Assembly (NCBI GenBank): GCA_023441055.1
Contig: JAEZQY010000062.1
Location: 58,820 to 122,819, forward strand
DNA length: 64,000 nucleotides
DNA from: Bacillota bacterium
GTDB lineage: Bacteria > Bacillota > Bacilli > Paenibacillales > UBA4045
Direction of reading: 5' to 3'
The position numbers and the translations under genes were made by a program. The notes under the pieces are model-generated. The model made no database searches. It saw only the letters and a program-made list of their open reading frames with translations, and was not told the origin of the DNA. Below are positions 43,725 through 53,746 of this stretch, piece after piece; position 1 is the stretch's first letter, and each line of letters starts with the position of its first letter.

Positions 43725-46700
43725 TTACGATTCAAAGCGAAACCAGGCCATATCGAACCGACTTCCAGGCAAAAATAAAAAGGTGATCCGTCCACTGCCA
43801 ACCAAACGATCTAGGGAAAAATGACGAGCCATATATTCGCTGCATCCTGCAAACTCGATCGTGCGGCTAACCGTGTCCTGACCGCGTTCAAACCGGATAT
43901 GGATCGTGTTGCCCGCCAGCTCCGAGCGGCCACATATCACGAGGCCAATCGCACCTTGTTCGCCGAAGTCCATATGCTCAAATTCGATCGACACATTATT
44001 GCCGATCTCTTCAATCCGTCGATCCTGCAATTGATAGCTGTCGCCATAGATCCGGTCACAATCAGCAGCATCAAGCTGTTCATACGCTCGGCTTACTGGC
44101 TGGAAGCTAAAACCGCCGATATGCACCTTTTGTCGGAGTACAAAATAGATCGAGGTGACACCGCGGAGTCGTCTCTTCAGTTGATAACGCTCTGCTTGAT
44201 AGGTGTTCCATATGGAAGGCTTCTGATAGATTACATCTGCTAACAATTCGCTTCCAGGCTCATCCGGGTTCCCTTCCCAAATCTGGATGGGATAAGGCTC
44301 ATTGGACAATGCAAATAGGTTGATCGTGATATGGTTAGAGCCGATCGGACCAAAGTCTATGTCCCGATACCCGACATATGTCTCCCCATCGCGGCTAGTG
44401 GCTACTCCCTGTTCATTGCCGTTGCCGACTTCCCCCTTGCTGTAATCGTATAATCCGCCGATGATAAATTGATAAGGATCTTTATAGGCAGTGCCAAGCC
44501 CTTCGGCATACAATTCCATCTGTGAAATAATGCGGGTGTTACTGGTGCCATTGCGGCTGGTACAGCGCACCAGAAAGTCTCCATCGCCATGAGCGGTCAC
44601 CACAGCACGCAATCCGTCGCCGCTTACATCAGCCAGATTGGAGCGAATCCCTGCCGCATTGACGATGCTCCACGACACATCACGGTAGTCAGCATCTGCC
44701 GGATGGAGCTTGGCCTCAACCAGCAGCGAACGCTGATCAGCATTCATCCTGTACCCTTGCGGACAGATGATCTCCACCTTTCGTAACGGCCGTTCGCCGA
44801 GGCGGCCGTTTACAGGCTCCTCAGCTTGCTCGCACCGCTCTGTCACCCAGCTCTGTATAGATGTGTGCAACGAACTAGTCTCGGCCAACTTATCCACAGA
44901 CACTGCAGGTAACACGTCTAGCTTGATCGATTGACTCTTCATCCCGGGTGATGATACCATAATCAGACCCTCGCCAGACTCATCCCCCGCCGTGATAATC
45001 GCCATCAACTTCCCGCTGAACAGCCGCCGGCTATTCGCCTGATAGGAGTCATAATCTGTGCTATCGCCATTATCCAGACCAATCAGACACACACGGCCAG
45101 TGGTCTCGACCATGACGCGATTCGTCGCGTTCTCAACGGGGCGCCCCGATTCATCCAGCATGCCGATTTCCAGGAACACTAGATCGTCCCCTCCTGCTGC
45201 TAAATGGCGTTTGTCAGGTCGCAGGTCAATCTGCACAGCATCGCCAAAAGAATGCCGGCTGGCCGAAGCGAGCAGTCGTCCTTCTTCATCATAAGCAAAC
45301 GCTGTCAATTCCCCAGGCTCGTACTCGATTGTCCACAGGCCAACCAACTGTTCCCCATGTGCCCAGTCAATGGTCATCCCTCCGACTGTACGACCATTAA
45401 ATTTCAGTTCAATTCGCGGTGCATTGGAGCAGACGCGCACATCGATTCGCTGCCCCGGATTGAAGTCCCAATACGGAAAGATGTGGATCATCGGATGCTT
45501 GCGATAATCGGTCCACGCCGCCTGATAGAGAAAATAGGTGTCTTTCTTGAATGTGGCGGTATCCAACTGACCAAAATAAGCGTTCTTGGTGTGATAGGGT
45601 GTCGGTTCGCCAATGTAGTCGAATCCCGTCCAGATAAACTGGCCAAGCGAATAAGGCGCATCCCGTTCCGCAATTAAGCACGCTTCGACCGATCTCGCGC
45701 CCCAACTGGTTGCGCTGTTGCCAAGAGCCGAGCATTGGCTGTCTTCATCGGCCAGAATCGATTGTCGATAAGGGAAGCGATAGATGCCGCGGCTCTGTAC
45801 GAGCGAAGCAGTTTCACTGCCGTAGATGATCCAGTCGGGCTGAGCCTCATGGTGATCTGCATAGTATTTGTCCCCATAATTGTAGCCGGCCAGCTTCACG
45901 ATATCCGCGCAGGCCTGCGCATTGGGCCATGGCATGTAGTTGGAAGCCAGCGTCACCCGGCCGTTCTCCCAGGGGTCATGCTTTCTAACTTCATCCATAA
46001 GCATCAGGGTCAGCTCCCGGCCGCGCTCATCAGCATGTGTATCATAGATTTCATTGCCGATGCTCCACATGATCAGACTGGGATGATTGCGATCGCGGCG
46101 TACCCAGCTTCGGACATCCTGACTGAACCACTCAGAGAAAAATCGGGCATGGTCATAGGTAGTTTTGGGTCTTTCCCACATGTCATACAATTCGGAAACG
46201 ATAAGAAATCCCATCTCATCAGCCAGGTCCATCAGCTCAGGCGCAGGAGGATTGTGCGCGGTACGGATCGCATTAACACCCATCTCCTGGAGCAGCAGCA
46301 ATCGGCGTCGCATCGCAGTGCGGTTAAAGGCTGCGCCCAGCGCGCCCAAGTCATGGTGCTCGCATACGCCGTTCAGCTTCATGGATTGACCATTCAATGA
46401 AAACCCGTGTTGCGGATGCATCTGCACCTCGCGAAACCCTATTGTGGTCTGCAGTCGCTCTGCTACGGTCACAGGGCTGACTGTCCCACGAGACTCATGA
46501 TCTTCAGGCTGGCGTTTGAGATGCTTGAGCTCGGTTGCAAGCTTGTAACAATAGGGCTCATCCGTACTCCATAGATGGGGCCCTTCGATCAGGAACTCTG
46601 CTCTCACTAGCTGCTTCTCCTGGCAGCCTGGGACATCCATACATATTGAAGCTACTGCTTCGCCTTGATCCATTAGCGTATGAGTCAGCTCCGACTGCTC

Positions 46701-47219
46701 ATCAGCCATGACTTCAGTTTCGATCGCAACACGCCAACGATTATGATCGAGGCGCCGAACGATGGTGTAGATACCGTCCGTCACGATATAAGGCCGTCTC
46801 CTGATCTTGAGCCATAATGGGCGGTAAATGCCCGCGCCTGAATACCAGCGGCTATTGGGACGCTGATGCACGACACGGATCAGGATTTCATTGTCCCCTT
46901 CGCGCAAGGCATGCGTCATATTGTGTTCGAATGATGTGTAGCCGTTCTTCCATTCGCCGACCAGTACGCCATTTACATATAGCGATGAATCCATATAGAT
47001 ACCTTCAGCATATAGAATCGCCTCTGTGCCTTCTTCAGCCTGCCAGGCATACTGGCGACGATACCATCCGATACTATCCTCATACAGTTGCAAGGAGTTG
47101 CTAATTAACCAATCATGAGGCAGCTTTACAGGTCTGAAATCCAATTCCGCGCAGTCTGATATATCCAGACCCGTTTTGGCAAATGTCCAACCGGTATGAA
47201 GCTTTTCCTTTGTATTCAT
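43725..47219 (-). CDS. Large GH2 glycosidase with C-terminal CBM6-like modules
   Basis: A 1164-residue GH2 enzyme without signal peptide: sugar-binding domain (DSIGWYRRQYAW, SSLYVNGVLVGEW), immunoglobulin-like domain, and barrel with acid/base Glu in IMWSIGNEIYD and nucleophile Glu in IIYGSETASL. A DUF4982-like domain and bacterial Ig-type strands follow, then two beta modules resembling CBM6 (about 910-1040 and 1050-1160). The specificity (beta-galactosidase, beta-glucuronidase or other) is not clear. ATG 47219 fits AAGGTG; GTG 47228 and ATG 47225 are closer to it. It is first gene of the minus-strand operon with aguA. Confidence 0.83.
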   Translation of the reverse strand: MNTKEKLHTGWTFAKTGLDISDCAELDFRPVKLPHDWLISNSLQLYEDSIGWYRRQYAWQAEEGTEAILYAEGIYMDSSLYVNGVLVGEWKNGYTSFEHNMTHALREGDNEILIRVVHQRPNSRWYSGAGIYRPLWLKIRRRPYIVTDGIYTIVRRLDHNRWRVAIETEVMADEQSELTHTLMDQGEAVASICMDVPGCQEKQLVRAEFLIEGPHLWSTDEPYCYKLATELKHLKRQPEDHESRGTVSPVTVAERLQTTIGFREVQMHPQHGFSLNGQSMKLNGVCEHHDLGALGAAFNRTAMRRRLLLLQEMGVNAIRTAHNPPAPELMDLADEMGFLIVSELYDMWERPKTTYDHARFFSEWFSQDVRSWVRRDRNHPSLIMWSIGNEIYDTHADERGRELTLMLMDEVRKHDPWENGRVTLASNYMPWPNAQACADIVKLAGYNYGDKYYADHHEAQPDWIIYGSETASLVQSRGIYRFPYRQSILADEDSQCSALGNSATSWGARSVEACLIAERDAPYSLGQFIWTGFDYIGEPTPYHTKNAYFGQLDTATFKKDTYFLYQAAWTDYRKHPMIHIFPYWDFNPGQRIDVRVCSNAPRIELKFNGRTVGGMTIDWAHGEQLVGLWTIEYEPGELTAFAYDEEGRLLASASRHSFGDAVQIDLRPDKRHLAAGGDDLVFLEIGMLDESGRPVENATNRVMVETTGRVCLIGLDNGDSTDYDSYQANSRRLFSGKLMAIITAGDESGEGLIMVSSPGMKSQSIKLDVLPAVSVDKLAETSSLHTSIQSWVTERCEQAEEPVNGRLGERPLRKVEIICPQGYRMNADQRSLLVEAKLHPADADYRDVSWSIVNAAGIRSNLADVSGDGLRAVVTAHGDGDFLVRCTSRNGTSNTRIISQMELYAEGLGTAYKDPYQFIIGGLYDYSKGEVGNGNEQGVATSRDGETYVGYRDIDFGPIGSNHITINLFALSNEPYPIQIWEGNPDEPGSELLADVIYQKPSIWNTYQAERYQLKRRLRGVTSIYFVLRQKVHIGGFSFQPVSRAYEQLDAADCDRIYGDSYQLQDRRIEEIGNNVSIEFEHMDFGEQGAIGLVICGRSELAGNTIHIRFERGQDTVSRTIEFAGCSEYMARHFSLDRLVGSGRITFLFLPGSRFDMAWFRFES

Positions 47220-47442
47220 AGCCATCACCTTTTTCCAGCAGTATGCTATACTATCGTTACAACTTTATGATAGATTGTAAATTTCCAACATCCGAACAAC
47301 GCGGTTCGTCGCCCAGAATACCGTCATTATAGGCAAGCGTGGAAACGAAAAGCAATAAGAGGAAAACAAGGTCATTTGTAATTTTTTAAGATTATCCATG
47401 AAATGGCGCTGACTTCGATCACGATTGAAAGGAGTAATGGCA

Positions 47443-48243
47443 GTGAACCTGACTGATTACGAACATCTCGTGCCGGAGGTTGTCCTTCATGTCAATCGCC
47501 GCGCCTCGGCAGACTGGGAAATCGTGAGTCAACAGATCCCATTTCACGATCTGACATTAATTGTCGGCGGTCAAGCCTGTTATTGGATCGATAACGTCAA
47601 ATATGAAGTCGGTCCTGGCAACCTCGTCTATGTCGCGCCGGGCAGTTTGCGCGCGGCATCCACCTCTGCTTCGGATCCAGTGCGCTCCTTGGCTTTTAAC
47701 TTTATACTGCATGCTCCAGAGCAGATTAATCGCCTGCCTTTTCCTACGATATCATCCAACCAGGCCTCCAGAGAGATCATGGAGCACATGCAAGAATTTA
47801 ATCGTGTCTGGCTTGGTATGCGGCCCGGTTATCGCTTACAGGCGCGCGGCTTGTTCCTGTTAATCTTGCATCGGCTGCTCACGCTATCCATTCATCAGGA
47901 AGAAGAGCGCCTTCTGGATCCACGCATTGTCTTGGTCACAGAATATATCAATGAACATTACGCCAGCGACTTGACACTGGAATGGATGGCGGAGCTCGTC
48001 CAACTTCATCCGGTATATCTCGGACAGTTGTTCAAAGCCCATATGAAGCTGAGCGTCAAACAATATCTCAATCTTGTACGTATCAACCAGGCTGAAATCA
48101 TGTTATCCAAAGGCGGGCTGACGGTTACAGAGACGGCTGCGCAATGCGGGTTTCGCGACATCAGCTACTTCAGTCATGTCTTCAAATCCATTAAAGGTTA
48201 TACGCCTTCTACCGCAAGCAGTAACCGATTCCAGCTGTTCTGA
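47443..48243 (+). CDS. AraC-family transcriptional regulator (1)
   Basis: A 266-residue one-component regulator. The N-terminal cupin sensor (LTLIVGGQACYWIDNVKYEV, then GNLVYVAPGS) is followed by the C-terminal AraC helix-turn-helix pair (LTLEWMAELVQLHPVYLGQL, VTETAAQCGFRDISYFSHVF). I prefer GTG 47443, 8 bases after AAAGGAG; ATG 47437 is too close to that site. It is divergent from the GH2-aguA operon and upstream of a second AraC regulator and an importer, so it probably senses a xylan-derived sugar and controls these genes. Confidence 0.88.
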   Translation: MNLTDYEHLVPEVVLHVNRRASADWEIVSQQIPFHDLTLIVGGQACYWIDNVKYEVGPGNLVYVAPGSLRAASTSASDPVRSLAFNFILHAPEQINRLPFPTISSNQASREIMEHMQEFNRVWLGMRPGYRLQARGLFLLILHRLLTLSIHQEEERLLDPRIVLVTEYINEHYASDLTLEWMAELVQLHPVYLGQLFKAHMKLSVKQYLNLVRINQAEIMLSKGGLTVTETAAQCGFRDISYFSHVFKSIKGYTPSTASSNRFQLF

Positions 48244-48305
48244 ATGCTGAATGGGATTTATTCCTGTATGATCTTAATTTTAATATTGACAGGGGGGCGA
48301 TCAAA

Positions 48306-49103
48306 TTGTCAGTTCATATTAACGAATCCTTAGTTCCTGATATCGGTTACTTAATTTACAGGAAGTGCACACCAGCATGGGAAATCGCAAAATATGAGAT
48401 TTCATTTTTTGATATCACTTATGTCGTTGAAGGCAGAGGGCTCTATACAATTAATGGCGTGCAATACGAGGTGAAACGCGGCGATCTTCTATGCATTCCA
48501 ACTGGAAGTACGCGTATGGCCCAGTGCATCGTAGATGATCTGATGAGCTTGTACTCCGCAAACTTCAAACTATACGATATGAATGGACAACCAGCGGGAC
48601 TTCCGCTTCCCTTGCTGACCAACATCGGGATTAAAAGCGACCTCATAGGACTTTTCCGGGAACTATCCAATACCTGGGTTCGCAAGGAAGCCGGCTATCG
48701 CATTAAAACGAGGGGCCTGCTACTTGTCATTATTCATCGATTAATTGAGCTGATTCTGTTGGAAAAAGACCCCGCGAGCACAGACAGCCGGGTTAAGAAA
48801 GCGATGGACTACATATCCGAAAACTACGCGAGCAATGTTTCAGTTAAGGAGATTGCCAATCTGGTTGGACTCAATACGGTATACTTCGGGGCACTTTTCA
48901 AAAAAGAGACAGGGCTACTGATCCATCAATACTTGACGCAGACAAGAATCAACCATGCGGAGGACATGCTGCAGAATGGCGAATGCAACATAAGCGAGGC
49001 CGCGGAGCGGTGCGGGTATTACGATCTGTCGCACTTCCGGAAGCAATTTAAACTGATCAAAGGATACCCGCCATCCAAATGTATCAGAAATCAACCGTAT
49101 TAG
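48306..49103 (+). CDS. AraC-family transcriptional regulator (2)
   Basis: A 265-residue paralogue of the preceding regulator: cupin domain (DITYVVEGRGLYTINGVQYE, then RGDLLCIPTGSTR) plus AraC DNA-binding domain (VSVKEIANLVGLNTVYFGAL, ISEAAERCGYYDLSHFRKQF). The start is TTG 48306, about 8 bases after GGGGGG. The two regulators are similar along their length, suggesting tandem duplication and divergence. It lies just upstream of the permease genes and may activate them. Confidence 0.86.
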   Translation: MSVHINESLVPDIGYLIYRKCTPAWEIAKYEISFFDITYVVEGRGLYTINGVQYEVKRGDLLCIPTGSTRMAQCIVDDLMSLYSANFKLYDMNGQPAGLPLPLLTNIGIKSDLIGLFRELSNTWVRKEAGYRIKTRGLLLVIIHRLIELILLEKDPASTDSRVKKAMDYISENYASNVSVKEIANLVGLNTVYFGALFKKETGLLIHQYLTQTRINHAEDMLQNGECNISEAAERCGYYDLSHFRKQFKLIKGYPPSKCIRNQPY

Positions 49104-49205
49104 CGCACCGTATATTTTTTTTCGAAAAATCTTTAATCAGCCATTGTTAACTATATTCAGACTATTGTGGAAAAATTTCTTCGATGCTAAATTAATATTC
49201 AATCA

Positions 49206-49219
49206 TGGAAACGCTTTAT
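49206..49219. promoter_or_regulatory. Candidate cre site (CcpA) upstream of the importer
   Basis: TGGAAACGCTTTAT matches 12 of 14 positions of the catabolite-responsive element consensus. It lies about 140 bases before the first permease gene. The remainder of 49104-49354 is AT-rich with no unambiguous promoter. Confidence 0.4.
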
Positions 49220-49354
49220 ATGGATTAAGGATACACAGAACAGCAATGGGTTCTGGTAGACTTAGTCGTCTAATTGACGTATTTATTTAACATCTTTGTC
49301 AATTCATTCTTTATTCCTTACAGAAATATATCTTACATATAAGGTGGCACAGAT

Positions 49355-50284
49355 ATGGTGACTGCAAAAACAAGTAAATCGCTCAGCTATATAAAGCGTT
49401 ACTGGATTTTATATGTCATGTTGCTGCTCCCGATGACTTTTTTCATCATTTTCCGCTATATACCGATGGGTTACATACAAATTGCATTCAAGGACTACAG
49501 CATTGTTAAGAGTCCTTGGGAAATGCCTTGGGCAGCAAATCATGGGTTTGAGTATTTTATTAAAGCCTTTTCCAATCGCGACTTTCTATATGCGCTTAGG
49601 AATACCTTTGTTCTAAACTTTCTGGATCTACTGTTTGGCTTTCCTGCCCCTATCCTATTGGCCATTCTGCTCAATGAACTCGCCTTCAAACGTTTTAAGA
49701 GGTTCACCCAAACCGTTGTGTATATGCCGCACTTTTTGTCATGGGTAATTATCTCCGGTATGGCCCTTCAGCTCTTTGCGCCAACTTCGGGACTTGTCAA
49801 CATTATGCTAAATAAGATGGGTTACGCATCCATTCCTTTTCTGAATGATCCTATTTATTGGGTTGCTACCTATGTAGTTCTGGGGATATGGCAAAGCGTC
49901 GGCTGGAATACCATTATTTATCTCGCAGCCATCGCAGGGATTAACCCGGAGCTGTACGAAGCTTCATCGGTGGATGGAGCAGGTCGCCTGCGGAAGATTT
50001 GGCATATTACATTGCCAGGACTTCGCCCAACGATTATTGTGTTGCTTATTCTAAGTCTGGGACAGATTTTGGGCAGCGAGTTTGATAGACCTTACGCACT
50101 CAGCAATAAGCTTGTCACGGATGTTTCCAATGTCATTTCCATATTTGTATACAATTACGGTATTCGTGGACTGCAATTCTCTCTCTCCACAGCAGTTGGT
50201 TTATTTCAATCCGTCGTGTGCGTCATATTCTTGTTTGCAGCCAACGCCCTTGCAAAGAAGACTGGTGATCGCGGCATCTGGTAG
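49355..50284 (+). CDS. ABC transporter permease (LplB type)
   Basis: A 309-residue membrane subunit with about six membrane segments. The EAA loop reads LYEASSVDGAGRLRKIWHIT. It starts the importer operon; its partner follows after 11 bases. Adjacent aguA suggests transport of aldouronates or other xylan fragments, a known role of LplB-type systems in Paenibacillus (family knowledge). Confidence 0.88.
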   Translation: MVTAKTSKSLSYIKRYWILYVMLLLPMTFFIIFRYIPMGYIQIAFKDYSIVKSPWEMPWAANHGFEYFIKAFSNRDFLYALRNTFVLNFLDLLFGFPAPILLAILLNELAFKRFKRFTQTVVYMPHFLSWVIISGMALQLFAPTSGLVNIMLNKMGYASIPFLNDPIYWVATYVVLGIWQSVGWNTIIYLAAIAGINPELYEASSVDGAGRLRKIWHITLPGLRPTIIVLLILSLGQILGSEFDRPYALSNKLVTDVSNVISIFVYNYGIRGLQFSLSTAVGLFQSVVCVIFLFAANALAKKTGDRGIW

Positions 50285-50295
50285 GAGGATGAATC

Positions 50296-51165
50296 ATGAT
50301 TAAATCAAGATCCGCTAAGATTGGTGACTGGATTATCGCATTAATTTGTTTAGGGTGTGTTCTAGCCTGCCTCTTGCCGATTTTAAATATATTGGCGCGC
50401 TCCTTAAGTTCAGCGGATGCCTTGGTAAGGAATGAAGTTTTACTTCTGCCGGTGGGGTTTAATTTTGAAGCGTACGAGATTGTGCTTGGGGATTCGAAAT
50501 ACACATGGGCGTTATTGTGGACAGCAATGCTGACGGTTGCCACTACATGCTGGTGCATGTTTATGACGATTATGTGCGCATACCCGCTTGTATATGACAA
50601 TCTCAAAGGAAAAAGACTGATCATGGCCGTTATTATCTTTACGATGTATTTTAATGCAGGCACAATTCCGAACTACTTGCTTATGAAGGAGCTGCAATTG
50701 CTCAATAATCCATTGGTGCTGATTCTGCCAGGCTCCATTAGTGTATTTTATTTAATTATCATGCGCAGCTTCTTCTACGGGATACCTGATAGTCTCAAGG
50801 AATCCGCTGAACTCGATGGGGCAGGACCGCTTACGGTACTCATCCATATCTACTTGCCGCTCTCCGCCCCCGTGCTTGCAACGTTGTCCCTATTCTACGC
50901 AGTGGGCCGCTGGAACGGATTCTCGGACGCGCTGATCTATATGTCTGATAGAACTTACTTCCCCATCCAATTGTTGCTTTATAACATACTGAATAGTATC
51001 AGCAGCGTTGAGGTGGCTACACAGGAAGGCTTTACTAGTCCGGGGCTGTCTGAGACGATCAAGTCCGCAACGGTTATGTTTGCGACTATACCGATTCTGA
51101 TCGTATATCCATGGCTGCAGAGGTACTTTATAGCTGGTGTCACGATCGGAGCGGTAAAAGGCTAA
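50296..51165 (+). CDS. ABC transporter permease (LplC/YtcP type)
   Basis: A 289-residue membrane subunit. The EAA loop is LKESAELDGAGPLTVLIHIY, and the C-terminus YFIAGVTIGAVKG has the LplC-type ending. GGAGGA precedes ATG 50296. It pairs with the 49355 protein and is followed by the binding-protein gene, an order unlike the other importers here. Confidence 0.88.
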   Translation: MIKSRSAKIGDWIIALICLGCVLACLLPILNILARSLSSADALVRNEVLLLPVGFNFEAYEIVLGDSKYTWALLWTAMLTVATTCWCMFMTIMCAYPLVYDNLKGKRLIMAVIIFTMYFNAGTIPNYLLMKELQLLNNPLVLILPGSISVFYLIIMRSFFYGIPDSLKESAELDGAGPLTVLIHIYLPLSAPVLATLSLFYAVGRWNGFSDALIYMSDRTYFPIQLLLYNILNSISSVEVATQEGFTSPGLSETIKSATVMFATIPILIVYPWLQRYFIAGVTIGAVKG

Positions 51166-51182
51166 TCTTGAACAACCGATAG

Positions 51183-51205
51183 AAATTGACTATGTCAATT
51201 TTTAT
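51183..51205 (+). other. Small AT-rich stem-loop before the binding-protein gene
   Basis: AAATTGAC (51183-51190) and GTCAATTT (51194-51201) form a perfect 8-bp hairpin with a T-rich tail. It could be a weak terminator or a 5' mRNA-protecting structure for the following gene. Confidence 0.4.
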
Positions 51206-51251
51206 AAATGAAAGTAATCATAAGTAGTAGACATGAAAAGGAGGAGAAAAA

Positions 51252-52979
51252 ATGGGGTTTAAAAAATCAGCATACATCACGATTCTTACACTCTTGCTTG
51301 TTGCAATTCTCGTAGGATGTACGAACAAAGAAGCAGATCCGCCAGCTGCATCATCACCAGAGCCATCATCATCAGTAACAGAGCCTGCGACGAATGATTC
51401 AGGCGACAGCACCTCTGCGCGACTAGAGGAGGTAGGTCTTGATTCTGACTTTAGATTCAAGGAGACTCGTAAAATTACAGTAGAGATTTATGATCGCGGC
51501 AATCCAGGCGGAACGAAGCCGGAGGATAACTTCTATACGCAATATATCAAGGACGGCATGCTGCGCGATCATAATGTAGAAGTTACCTTTGTTCCTGTTC
51601 CTCGCTGGACAGAGGGCGAAGTGCTTAACAACCTGTTAGCAGCGAATCAAGCGCCTGATATCAGTGTCACCTATTCGTATCCAACCATTCAAACGTACGC
51701 CAATATGGGCGGTGTTCTGGACTTGGCTCCTATTGTAGAAGAGAATAAGGATTTGTTACCGGATCTGTGGAACCTTCTGACAGACTCTAATATATATTGG
51801 AATAAGGATCCGGCCACAGGAACCATATGGGCATTGGAAGCACGTCTGAATGTACTTAATCGAATTAACACCTTTGTCCGGGAGGACTGGTTGAAGAAGC
51901 TCAATATCAAGGAACCACGATCCTTACAAGAATTTGAAGACATGCTCGCAGCATTTAAAGACAATGCCTCCACACTGCTGGGAGCTGACGCGGATAAGAT
52001 CATTCCTTTCTCAACGAGCTTTGATATCGGTTGGCGGGCAGATCACTTGACATCCTCATTCGTGCCTGAAGATATGACAGACAAGGATATCTTTATACAC
52101 AACTTTGATGATCGTCGTCTACTCTACCCGAATTATAAAGAAGGCATAAGAACACTCAACAAATGGTATAATCAAGGGCTGATTTGGAAGGACTTCTCGC
52201 TATATCCTGCTGGAGATAAGACTGAGGATAATCTCATGAAAGTGGGTCATGTCGGCGCATTTATACACAACTGGGATTATCCGTATCGAGAAGGAGAAGA
52301 GGGCATTCATGCAGGCTTGAAGAGAAATGTTGGTCCAGATGCAGCTTATATCGCAATTGAACCATTTGCTAATGAGGCCGGCGTTTACAGGAAGTTTCTA
52401 TCCGGTCCTGTTGACCGAAAAGTATTCTTCCCTGCTACAAACGAGGAACCAGTTGCTTCTCTGCTCTACTTGAATTGGATTTCCAAGCTCGAAAACCGCA
52501 TCTTCCTGCAATTTGGAGAAGAGGGTGTTACGCACGAGAAAATGCCTGATGGTTCACTGAAGACGATCGCGACAGAAGGCGAAAAAATTATGAACTCCCC
52601 AGCAAATATTGACTACACGATTACAAGTAATGGTCTTGATCTGGGTGATCCTGATCTGACAGCCAAATCGCTCGCTAACGGTTACGCTGGAGTTGACTCC
52701 AGATATATCGAGATCGCGCATCAAATTACAACGAATCAAGGACGCGTAGGCAAAAATGCCAATGTAGGTGAAATCAAGTCAGAAGACGGGCAAGGTCAAG
52801 CGCTTAAAGAGAAGCGAGATACGATGTTGAACAAGGCTGTTGTGGCACCTGCCGACAGATTCGACTCTGTCTATGATTCAGGGATGAAGGATTATCTGGA
52901 TTCAGGCGGCCAAGCCATTATCGATGAGCGAAGAGCTGCTTGGGAGCAATATTACGGAAGTGAAACCATGCTCCAATAG
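51252..52979 (+). CDS. Substrate-binding lipoprotein (LplA type)
   Basis: A 575-residue extracellular binding protein with lipobox LVGC (Cys23) and a Ser/Pro-rich linker, larger than the other four in the window. It contains KITVEIYDRGNPGGTKPED and ends AAWEQYYGSE, typical of the long LplA-like proteins. AGGAGGAG precedes ATG 51252. It is last in its operon, after both permeases, and its strong downstream hairpin probably stabilises the message. Likely ligand: xylan-derived oligosaccharide (inference from aguA). Confidence 0.87.
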   Translation: MGFKKSAYITILTLLLVAILVGCTNKEADPPAASSPEPSSSVTEPATNDSGDSTSARLEEVGLDSDFRFKETRKITVEIYDRGNPGGTKPEDNFYTQYIKDGMLRDHNVEVTFVPVPRWTEGEVLNNLLAANQAPDISVTYSYPTIQTYANMGGVLDLAPIVEENKDLLPDLWNLLTDSNIYWNKDPATGTIWALEARLNVLNRINTFVREDWLKKLNIKEPRSLQEFEDMLAAFKDNASTLLGADADKIIPFSTSFDIGWRADHLTSSFVPEDMTDKDIFIHNFDDRRLLYPNYKEGIRTLNKWYNQGLIWKDFSLYPAGDKTEDNLMKVGHVGAFIHNWDYPYREGEEGIHAGLKRNVGPDAAYIAIEPFANEAGVYRKFLSGPVDRKVFFPATNEEPVASLLYLNWISKLENRIFLQFGEEGVTHEKMPDGSLKTIATEGEKIMNSPANIDYTITSNGLDLGDPDLTAKSLANGYAGVDSRYIEIAHQITTNQGRVGKNANVGEIKSEDGQGQALKEKRDTMLNKAVVAPADRFDSVYDSGMKDYLDSGGQAIIDERRAAWEQYYGSETMLQ

Positions 52980-53001
52980 CAGCCTGCGAACAAAATGGAT
53001 C

Positions 53002-53050
53002 ATGAGGGCGTCCCTCTGTCATCTCTGATGACAGAGGGACGCCCTCATTT
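53002..53050 (+). terminator. Very long hairpin terminator
   Basis: A perfect 22-bp stem (53002-53023 with 53027-53048) closed by a three-base loop, TCT. It lies between the binding-protein gene and the convergent toxin gene and would act from either side. Confidence 0.85.
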
Positions 53051-53071
53051 CATGCAGCAGTTGAGGAATAA

Positions 53072-53494
53072 CTATAATAAGATAACGGGGAAATCAATAT
53101 GCTTGAAGTCCTTGTCGTTCGTAATGAAGGCATCGACCTCTTCCAAGGCAGCTGTAGCTAATTGAATGGCATCTGGGGTCTTGAGGCCATACTTAGCTTT
53201 GTATTCGGCGCTTCTTATTGCAACACTAATGTCCATTTCGCGAAATTTTAGGTTAGGGAAATTGAGCAGTACCATTCGATATTCCTCAGCCAGTTGATTG
53301 TCCTTCGCCTTATAAGGGCCTGATAGTACTTTAGTAAGGGTTAATGTCGAAGTAACACCCGTGAGTGCTTTGCTTTCTATGCATTGAAATAGGATCGATA
53401 GCTTCTCCGCATACGGGGAGCCTTCGATCATATAAATGAAACAATTCGAATCGATTGCTACTTTGCGGCAGGTACCGTTTAAGATTCGTTCCAT
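53072..53494 (-). CDS. PIN-domain toxin (VapC-like ribonuclease)
   Basis: A 140-residue PIN-domain protein. The acidic active-site residues are visible: KVAIDSNCFIYMIEG (first Asp), an acidic residue in the middle, and KTPDAIQLATA followed by FITNDKDF (the last Asp pair). PIN toxins cut tRNA or mRNA when freed from antitoxin. Its start overlaps the end of the antitoxin gene by 16 bases, indicating translational coupling. Complete, with all catalytic positions kept, so likely functional. Confidence 0.85.
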   Translation of the reverse strand: MERILNGTCRKVAIDSNCFIYMIEGSPYAEKLSILFQCIESKALTGVTSTLTLTKVLSGPYKAKDNQLAEEYRMVLLNFPNLKFREMDISVAIRSAEYKAKYGLKTPDAIQLATAALEEVDAFITNDKDFKHIDFPVILL

Positions 53495-53727
53495 TCCTCA
53501 TCCACACCTTCAACATGTGATTGGGCGAGTTCGTAAGTCCCGTAGGTTCTCTGATTCAAGCTGGCAAGATACTCGGTTTTACTTTTAACAGGACGAACGA
53601 CATAGCTGCCATCAGGCTTCGCTTCCCAGATGAGGGAATCCCCTTCATGTATGCCTGCGGATTCACGAACTTGAAATGGCACAACAGTCTGAAACTTCTT
53701 CCCTACCTTACTCTCATAAATAAACAT
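53479..53727 (-). CDS. AbrB/MazE-type antitoxin
   Basis: An 82-residue protein with an N-terminal swapped-hairpin AbrB fold (ESKVGKKFQTVVPFQVRESA, GDSLIWEAKPDGSYVVRPVK) and an acidic C-terminal tail (HVEGVDEEWNES) that should bind the toxin. ATG 53727 lies 7 bases after GAGGTGA; an in-frame GTG at 53736 overlaps that site. It is first in the two-gene operon and probably represses it through the inverted repeat at 53760-53785. Confidence 0.85.
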   Translation of the reverse strand: MFIYESKVGKKFQTVVPFQVRESAGIHEGDSLIWEAKPDGSYVVRPVKSKTEYLASLNQRTYGTYELAQSHVEGVDEEWNES

Positions 53728-53746
53728 ACCAATCACCTCTAGTATG

